Assembly (NCBI GenBank): GCA_023433855.1
Contig: JAEYTV010000486.1
Span: 1-11,750, forward strand
DNA: 11,750 nt
Reading direction: 5' to 3'
DNA from: Pseudomonadota bacterium
GTDB lineage: Bacteria; Pseudomonadota; Alphaproteobacteria; Rhizobiales; Rhizobiaceae
This document shows positions 7,292-11,750 of this stretch, one piece after another. The notes beneath the pieces were generated by a model that worked only from the letters and a program-made list of their open reading frames with translations, did no database searches and was not told where the DNA came from. Every line of letters starts with the position of its first letter. The first letter of the stretch is position 1. Position numbers and translations under genes: made by a program.

Positions 7292-8116
7292 CTAGATATC
7301 AGCCCCCAGGAGCTGGTCCATCAAACGGGACGGCTCGGAACAGCCCGCCTCGCCCACCACCTTGGCCGGAACGCCCGCCACCGTGGACTTCGGCGGCACG
7401 GGCTTGAGCACGACCGAGCCGGCAGCAACGCGCGAGCAGGAGCCGACTTCGATATTGCCAAGGATCTTGGCGCCCGCACCGATGAGGACACCGTTGCCGA
7501 TCTTCGGGTGGCGATCCGCACCTTCTTTGCCCGTTCCTCCAAGCGTCACGCCGTGCAGGATGGATACATTGTCCCCGATGACGGCCGTCTCGCCAACCAC
7601 GAGACCTGTCGCATGATCCAGGAAGATGCCCTTGCCGATGCGTGCCGCCGGGTTGATGTCCGTCTGGAATACGCTCGAAGCGCGGCTTTGCAGATAAAGG
7701 GCGAAGTCTCTTCGCCCCCGGTTAAGCAGCCAGTGCGCCAGCCGGTGCGTCTGGATCGCATGGAAACCCTTGAAATAGAGGACGGGCTCCAGAAACCGCA
7801 GGCAGGCGGGATCACGATCGTATACCGCCTGGATATCCACCCGCAGCACAGAGCCCCATTCGGGCCAGTCCGCAAGCATCTCCATAAACGTCTGGCGTAG
7901 CAGAGCCGCCTCCAGGTCGGCATGACCGAGCCGTTCGCAGATGCGATGCACCACACATTCTTCCAGCGATCGCTGATTCAACACGGTCGCATAGACGAAG
8001 GCGGCAAGTAGCGGATCCTGCTCGATTGCGGCCCGAGCCTCCTCGCGCAACGTATCCCATATGGGATCCACGGTCGTCACCTGCTCGCTCTGGCGGACAT
8101 CAGTTCTTGCGGCCAT
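7292..8116 (-). CDS. cysE: Serine O-acetyltransferase
   Basis: CysE transfers acetyl from acetyl-CoA to L-serine, giving O-acetylserine, the committed step of cysteine synthesis in the cytoplasm. The 274-residue protein has the N-terminal helical domain (about 20-130) and a C-terminal left-handed beta-helix of hexapeptide repeats (about 150-250). Catalytic residues line up with E. coli: Asp102 in RDPAC, Asp167-His168 in LDHATG and His203 in DRHPKIG. VTLGGTGKEG and GVPAKVVG are also diagnostic. The chain ends GADI with a C-terminal Ile, the residue that inserts into the active site of CysK in the cysteine synthase complex. ATG 8116 has a strong Shine-Dalgarno (AGGAGA, 5 nt spacing). A promoter is visible just upstream. 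It is of the longer rhizobial type. No cysK is in the window. Confidence 0.97.
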   Translation of the reverse strand: MAARTDVRQSEQVTTVDPIWDTLREEARAAIEQDPLLAAFVYATVLNQRSLEECVVHRICERLGHADLEAALLRQTFMEMLADWPEWGSVLRVDIQAVYDRDPACLRFLEPVLYFKGFHAIQTHRLAHWLLNRGRRDFALYLQSRASSVFQTDINPAARIGKGIFLDHATGLVVGETAVIGDNVSILHGVTLGGTGKEGADRHPKIGNGVLIGAGAKILGNIEVGSCSRVAAGSVVLKPVPPKSTVAGVPAKVVGEAGCSEPSRLMDQLLGADI

Positions 8117-8147
8117 TGCCGTCTCCTAGATTGGCATGCGGTCATTT

Positions 8148-8175
8148 ATATAGAATAACTTTACCTCAGGGCCAA
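8148..8175 (-). promoter_or_regulatory. Putative promoter of cysE
   Basis: On the minus strand TTGGCC (8175-8170) and CTATAT (8153-8148) are 16 bp apart; shifting by one base gives TATATA with a 17-bp spacer. CTATAT is the favoured -10 of rhizobial housekeeping promoters. The -10 ends 31 bp before the cysE ATG, leaving a short leader with no visible riboswitch. Confidence 0.62.
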
Positions 8176-8221
8176 CGGCGGGAAAATCGCATTCCGTTGA
8201 TCCTAACCTTCAGGGAACCAG

Positions 8222-8242
8222 AAGCCTGGCGCGCCCAGGCTT
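8222..8242 (-). terminator. Hairpin at the end of the alpha/beta hydrolase gene
   Basis: AAGCCTGG-CGCGC-CCAGGCTT is a perfect 8-bp stem with a 5-nt loop that overlaps the hydrolase stop codon by two bases. On the minus strand it is followed by CTGGTTCCCTG, with no real T-run, so it is only a possible terminator separating the hydrolase from the cysE promoter. Confidence 0.42.
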
Positions 8243-9026
8243 AGCCGGTCTTCAGACCAGCGTAAAAGTCGACCACGGCCTTCTTAAAAACCCGGTCTCC
8301 GACTGCCAGCATGTGGTCCCGACCCGGGATGTCGAGAGCCGTGGCATTGGGCATCAGCGCCGCGAGTTCCTGCGGCGAACCGGCGATATCGTCCTTTGTT
8401 CCGACCCCGATCAGGGTTGGCGCGTCGATACGCCCCATATCGGAGCGAGGAACCAGATCGCGCGACCCCCGGATGCAGGCAGCAAGAGCGGTCCGGTCGC
8501 TCTTCGTCTGATCGGCGAAGGCGCGGAACATGCGGCCTCGCTCATGAGTGATTTCCTCAATGGTCGGGGCGAGCAGGGCATCGGCTATCGGGTCCCAGTC
8601 CCCTACCCCGTCAGTCATGCCGATACCGAGGCCGCCAAGGACGAGAGAGCGCACGCGGTCCGGATGCGCGAGCGCGACAAATACCGAGATGCGAGCGCCC
8701 ATCGAGTACCCGAAGACGTGGGCTTCAGGGATCCGCAGATGATCCATCAGCGCGACCGCATCCTCGGCCATAACCCAGGGGCGGTAGGCTTCCGGATCAA
8801 GTGGCTTGTCACTTTTCCCGTGCCCCCGGTTGTCGAGCGCAATCACGCGAAGACCGGCATCCCCCAAAGTCTTCAGCCACCCCGGATGCACCCAGTTGAC
8901 CAATGCGCTGGACGCAAAGCCGTGGATCAGCAGCACCGGATCCCCCGCCGGATCCCCTTCGTCGAAATAGGCAAGTTGTAATCCGTCGTGATGAAAGGAA
9001 GAAAAGGCCGGGCTATTGAGGTTCAT
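8241..9026 (-). CDS. Alpha/beta fold hydrolase
   Basis: This 261-residue alpha/beta hydrolase is probably a cytoplasmic esterase-like enzyme of unknown substrate. The oxyanion loop HGFAS begins at His35-Gly36, followed by LDNRGHGKSDKP (64-75); the nucleophile elbow is GYSMG with Ser108; the acid is Asp212 or Asp213 in GTKDD; and the catalytic His238 is in GRDHML. All three catalytic elements are intact. ATG 9026 is preferred over an in-frame ATG at 9053 because AAGGA lies 10 bases before it and the upstream option lacks a ribosome site. No lipobox or signal peptide is seen. It is transcribed divergently from the zf-CHCC gene. The fold is sure; assignment to a named enzyme is not possible from sequence alone. 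Confidence 0.9.
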   Translation of the reverse strand: MNLNSPAFSSFHHDGLQLAYFDEGDPAGDPVLLIHGFASSALVNWVHPGWLKTLGDAGLRVIALDNRGHGKSDKPLDPEAYRPWVMAEDAVALMDHLRIPEAHVFGYSMGARISVFVALAHPDRVRSLVLGGLGIGMTDGVGDWDPIADALLAPTIEEITHERGRMFRAFADQTKSDRTALAACIRGSRDLVPRSDMGRIDAPTLIGVGTKDDIAGSPQELAALMPNATALDIPGRDHMLAVGDRVFKKAVVDFYAGLKTG

Positions 9027-9170
9027 CAGAGTGTCCTTCTTTGGCCGCAACATAGGGGTTCACAGCCGCGGATTGAACCCTCGGACCGACCTGCTGTGGC
9101 GGTTTTTCCCCTACACATTTGCGACGTAGGGCGCTAATGTCCTGCGCAATCGAAAAGCATGGAGACCACG

Positions 9171-9416
9171 ATGGCCGGGCACAGCATTCCTCATTTCCAG
9201 AACGACGGCGGGCACCGCGTGATCCAGATCGGGGTGAAGGAATTCATGTGCACGGGCGCATCGGTTCCGTTCGACCACCCGCACATTTTCATCGACATGG
9301 GCGATGACAACGAGAAGATCTGCTCCTATTGCTCGACCCTCTATCGCTTCAATGCGGCACTGAAGCCTCAGCAGACCGAACCGCCTGGCTGCGTCTTCCA
9401 CGTCCAGGCAGCGTGA
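9171..9416 (+). CDS. Zinc-finger domain-containing protein (zf-CHCC, NDUFS6-like)
   Basis: This 81-residue protein is a single zf-CHCC domain, homologous to the C-terminal zinc domain of the mitochondrial complex I accessory subunit NDUFS6; alphaproteobacterial complex I (described for Paracoccus) carries such a subunit. Zinc ligands are Cys27, His36 (in DHPHIFIDM), Cys51 and Cys54 (in CSYC), in the same spacing pattern as NDUFS6. The start is set at ATG 9171 because GGAG (9161-9164) sits 6 nt upstream and the family begins MAGH..PHFQND; an ATG at 9159 would add four residues and has no good ribosome site. There is no signal or membrane segment. The FAD monooxygenase follows 21 bp downstream. 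Complex I membership is inferred from the family; the nuo operon is not in the window. Confidence 0.88.
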   Translation: MAGHSIPHFQNDGGHRVIQIGVKEFMCTGASVPFDHPHIFIDMGDDNEKICSYCSTLYRFNAALKPQQTEPPGCVFHVQAA

Positions 9417-9437
9417 TCGGCACCGATCGGCCCGTAG

Positions 9438-10601
9438 ATGTCCCTCGACAGAGTAGCGATCATTGGCGCCGGCATCGCCGGGCTGACGGCGGCGCTTTCC
9501 TTTGCGCACCGAGGCATATCGGCAGATGTCTACGAGGAAGCCGCGGCGCTGAACGAAGTCGGCGCGGGCCTGCAGATATCTCCCAATGCGTCGCACGTAC
9601 TGGCTGAACTTGGGATTTTGCCCGACCTCCAAAGCGTGTGGACAGAACCGGAACGGATAGGCCTGGTATCCGGCACATCGCTTGTGCCTATCGCTCACGT
9701 TCCGTGCGGGCGTTTCGCCCGCGATCGCTGGGGCGCTCCCTACGCGGTACTGCATCGTGCGACCCTGCAACAGGCACTGCTCGCGGGGGTCCGGCGTAAT
9801 CCTCTCTGCCGGGTCTTCCTGAACACGCCGATCCGCGGAAATGCCCGAACACAGTTGGCGGAGATCGGTGGTCATGCCTACCCGCTCATTGTAGGCGCCG
9901 ACGGAGTTTGGTCCAACGTGCGTGGTGACATCGCGCATGCCCCCCAACCGGAGTTCTCCGGCAACGTGGCCTGGCGCTTCACGCTTTCTGAAGCCGCCGT
10001 ACCATCCTGGCTGCCCGCACACCAGGTGACGGCGTTTCTCGGGCCCTCCACTCATCTTGTCGCCTACCCGCTCAATGAGGTCGGTGGCTTCAACATCGTT
10101 GCGATCGCCGCGGGGATAAGCCCTGGCGAGACGTGGGACGCAGTGGCCAACGACGCGCAACGAAGCATGCTGCTTTCGCAGTTCCGGCGATGGGACCAGC
10201 GCATCGTCGGGCTGCTTGCCAGTCTTGATGACCCCACCTTCTGGCCGTTGCATCAGGTGGGAGCGGGCCGTTGGCAGAACGGGAAGGACCTCGTTCTGAT
10301 CGGTGACGCGGCTCATGCCATGATGCCATTCGCTGCGCAGGGTGCCGCCATGGCGATCGAGGATGCCTTCATCCTCGCCAGCCGCTGCGCCGGCAAGCCG
10401 ACGATCGGGCAGGCGTTGTCCGCCTTCGAAGCCGAGCGCCGTGCCCGCGCCTCCAAGGTAAGATCCCGCGGCGCGTTCAATCGCTTTGCTTATCACGCCC
10501 GGGGGCCAATCCGGCTCGGGCGTGATCTCATCCTCGGCTTGCGTTCGCCGCAACTGTTGGCCGCTGATCTGGACTGGCTCTACGGGTACAAGGCGCAGTG
10601 A
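9438..10601 (+). CDS. FAD-dependent monooxygenase (salicylate hydroxylase-like, class A)
   Basis: This 387-residue flavoprotein of the FAD_binding_3 family is expected to hydroxylate an aromatic or quinoid substrate with NAD(P)H and O2. Seen are the N-terminal Rossmann GAGIAG (10-15) with Glu33 at the end of the second strand for the ribose, Arg107 in LHRATL, the DG motif with Asp155-Gly156 (GADGVWSNVR) and the GD motif LIGDAAHAMMPFAAQG with Gly289-Asp290 and Pro297. Length is normal for single-component enzymes of this class. The ATG at 9438 lacks a clear Shine-Dalgarno, so translation may be coupled to the zf-CHCC gene ending 21 bp upstream. Its TGA directly abuts the stop of the convergent metC. 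The substrate is unknown; a ubiquinone-pathway hydroxylase is less likely from its salicylate hydroxylase-like pattern but not excluded. Confidence 0.9.
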   Translation: MSLDRVAIIGAGIAGLTAALSFAHRGISADVYEEAAALNEVGAGLQISPNASHVLAELGILPDLQSVWTEPERIGLVSGTSLVPIAHVPCGRFARDRWGAPYAVLHRATLQQALLAGVRRNPLCRVFLNTPIRGNARTQLAEIGGHAYPLIVGADGVWSNVRGDIAHAPQPEFSGNVAWRFTLSEAAVPSWLPAHQVTAFLGPSTHLVAYPLNEVGGFNIVAIAAGISPGETWDAVANDAQRSMLLSQFRRWDQRIVGLLASLDDPTFWPLHQVGAGRWQNGKDLVLIGDAAHAMMPFAAQGAAMAIEDAFILASRCAGKPTIGQALSAFEAERRARASKVRSRGAFNRFAYHARGPIRLGRDLILGLRSPQLLAADLDWLYGYKAQ

Positions 10602-11750
10602 TCACAGCGCGGCCGCGGCCGCAAACCCCGCTTCGAGATCCTTCTTGAGATCAGCCACGTCTTCGAGCCCGATCTGCAGACGGATCACCGGCCCCTCAGG
10701 CGGAGCCTTGCGAATGGTGCGGTCGGTCAGATTGACGACAACAGCCAGACTTTCGTAGCCGCCCCAGGAATAGCCCAGCCCGAAGAACGAAAGTGCGTCC
10801 AGGAAGGCATGAGCCTTCGCCCTTGCCGCCTCGGGGTCCGACTTCAAAACGAAGGAGAAGATACCGCTCGACCCCGTGAAATCGCGCTTCCACAGATCAT
10901 GCCCCGGAAAGCTCGGCAGCGCCGGATGCATTACCGTGGCGACATCCTCGCGCGTCTCGAGCCATTGCGCCAGGTCAAGCGCACTTCTCTGGTGATGCTC
11001 AAGCCGAACCCCCATCGTGCGCAAGCCGCGCAGGATGAGATAGGAGTCGTCGGGCGCACCGCAGATGCCGAGCGTGATGCGGGTCTCCTCCAGCTTGGGC
11101 CAGTGCTTTGCATTCGCCGACACGGACCCCATCACAATGTCAGAATGGCCTGACGGATATTTCGTGGTAGCGTGGATGGAAACATCGACGCCGAAATCCA
11201 GCGGACGGAAATAAAGCGGTGTCGCCCAGGTATTGTCCATCGTCACGACGCAGTCGTGTCTGTGCGCGACTTCGGCGATCGTCCTGATGTCCTGCATTTC
11301 GAACGTATTCGATCCCGGCGCTTCGGTATGGATCAGCCTGGTGTTGGGCTTGATCAGAGTTTCTATCGACGCGCCTATCTCCGGATCGTAATACTCTACC
11401 TCCACCCCGAGCCTCTTCAGCATCGTGTTGCAGAAGTGCCGGCAGGGCGTATAGACGGAATCTACCACCAGCGCATGGTCGCCAGGCGAGAGGTAGGCAA
11501 GAAAGGGTACGGTGATCGCGGCAAGCCCCGAGGGAACGAGAATGGTCCCGGCCGCGCCCTCGAGCTCATTGAAGGCCTCACAAAGTGCTTCCGTGGTCGG
11601 TGTCGCGCGTGTCCCATAGGTGTACTTCTGAGCACGCTTCTCCATCGTCACGGCGTCCGGGAAAAGCACCGTCGAAGCGTGTACGACCGGAGGATTGACG
11701 AATCCGTGATACTCGGCCGGTTGGTTGCCGATGTGTGCAAGGCGGGTGTT
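10602..11750 (-). CDS. metC: Cystathionine beta-lyase (5' truncated by window edge)
   Basis: This is a PLP-dependent enzyme of the Cys/Met metabolism family that splits cystathionine to homocysteine, ammonia and pyruvate in methionine synthesis. The frame is open to the right edge (first full codon at 11750, reading NTRLAHIGNQPAEY) and 382 residues are visible; only about a dozen N-terminal residues are likely missing. Key features are YTYGTRATPT for phosphate binding (Tyr and Arg from the neighbouring subunit), PSGLAAIT, EAPGSNTFEMQD, the PLP-ring Asp in TMDNTWATP (visible residue 172) and the Schiff-base Lys197 in ATTKYPSGHSD (codon near 11160-11162). The GTG at 11669 is an internal Val, not a start. 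The MetC branch fits better than cystathionine gamma-synthase or gamma-lyase because of the AxTKYxxGHSD pattern, but close paralogues can differ in activity. Confidence 0.93.
   Translation of the reverse strand, partial: NTRLAHIGNQPAEYHGFVNPPVVHASTVLFPDAVTMEKRAQKYTYGTRATPTTEALCEAFNELEGAAGTILVPSGLAAITVPFLAYLSPGDHALVVDSVYTPCRHFCNTMLKRLGVEVEYYDPEIGASIETLIKPNTRLIHTEAPGSNTFEMQDIRTIAEVAHRHDCVVTMDNTWATPLYFRPLDFGVDVSIHATTKYPSGHSDIVMGSVSANAKHWPKLEETRITLGICGAPDDSYLILRGLRTMGVRLEHHQRSALDLAQWLETREDVATVMHPALPSFPGHDLWKRDFTGSSGIFSFVLKSDPEAARAKAHAFLDALSFFGLGYSWGGYESLAVVVNLTDRTIRKAPPEGPVIRLQIGLEDVADLKKDLEAGFAAAAAL

Noticed and set aside
9070..9100. GGGTTCAATCC on the minus strand resembling a tRNA T-loop
   Set aside because: The flanking bases do not form the T-stem and no acceptor, anticodon or D arm can be built around it.
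9111..10553. A 480-codon open frame on the minus strand, antisense to the monooxygenase and zf-CHCC genes
   Set aside because: It is longer than the real gene, but its product shows no recognisable domain, it has no ribosome site, and the plus strand holds two genes with all family motifs. GC-rich codon bias commonly keeps antisense frames open.
1..11750. A hidden mobile element, defence island, toxin-antitoxin pair or biosynthetic cluster
   Set aside because: No transposase, integrase, terminal repeats, att-like duplications, CRISPR repeats or defence domains are seen; gene content and base composition look uniform and core-like.

Overview
The window is chromosomal, about 60% GC, and every gene matches families usual in alphaproteobacteria, most like the order Hyphomicrobiales/Rhizobiales (Rhizobiaceae-like). 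The main pointers are a clpS-clpA pair in which ClpA has a long Lys/Ala/Pro-rich tail, a DUF3126 gene next to cysE, a small phasin-family gene, a zf-CHCC (NDUFS6-like) zinc protein, and a -10 element close to the CTATAT form common in rhizobia. The genus is inference. I see no insertion sequence, prophage, CRISPR array, tRNA or rRNA.

Layout. (1) 1-2199, plus strand: the 3' part of a glycerophosphodiester phosphodiesterase, a FemAB-like/COG3146 N-acyltransferase and a HIT protein, closely spaced and probably one operon. (2) 2196-3274, minus strand: azlC-azlD, a two-part branched-chain amino acid exporter. Its last gene meets the HIT gene tail to tail with overlapping stop codons. (3) 3359-6254, minus strand: clpS-clpA, the N-degron adaptor and the AAA+ unfoldase of the ClpAP protease, ended by a hairpin terminator. 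(4) 6484-8116, minus strand: a phasin-family gene with its own promoter, DUF3126, and cysE with its own promoter. (5) 8241-9026, minus strand: an alpha/beta hydrolase. (6) 9171-10601, plus strand, divergent from the hydrolase: the zf-CHCC protein followed 21 bp later by an FAD-dependent monooxygenase. (7) 10602 to the window edge, minus strand: a PLP-dependent cystathionine beta-lyase (metC), cut at its 5' end, whose stop directly abuts the monooxygenase stop.

Functionally this is mostly housekeeping: protein quality control (ClpS/ClpA), sulfur amino acid metabolism (CysE, MetC), amino acid export (AzlCD), lipid head-group turnover (GDPD), carbon-storage granule surface (phasin) and a probable respiratory complex I accessory subunit (zf-CHCC). 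All genes except the two cut by the window edges look intact. I did not find convincing evidence for an undescribed system. The points worth a second look are small: two convergent gene pairs with no room for terminators, a TTG start overlapping a stop codon, the ClpA tail, a dispersed-repeat-like hairpin, and the cysE and phasin promoters.
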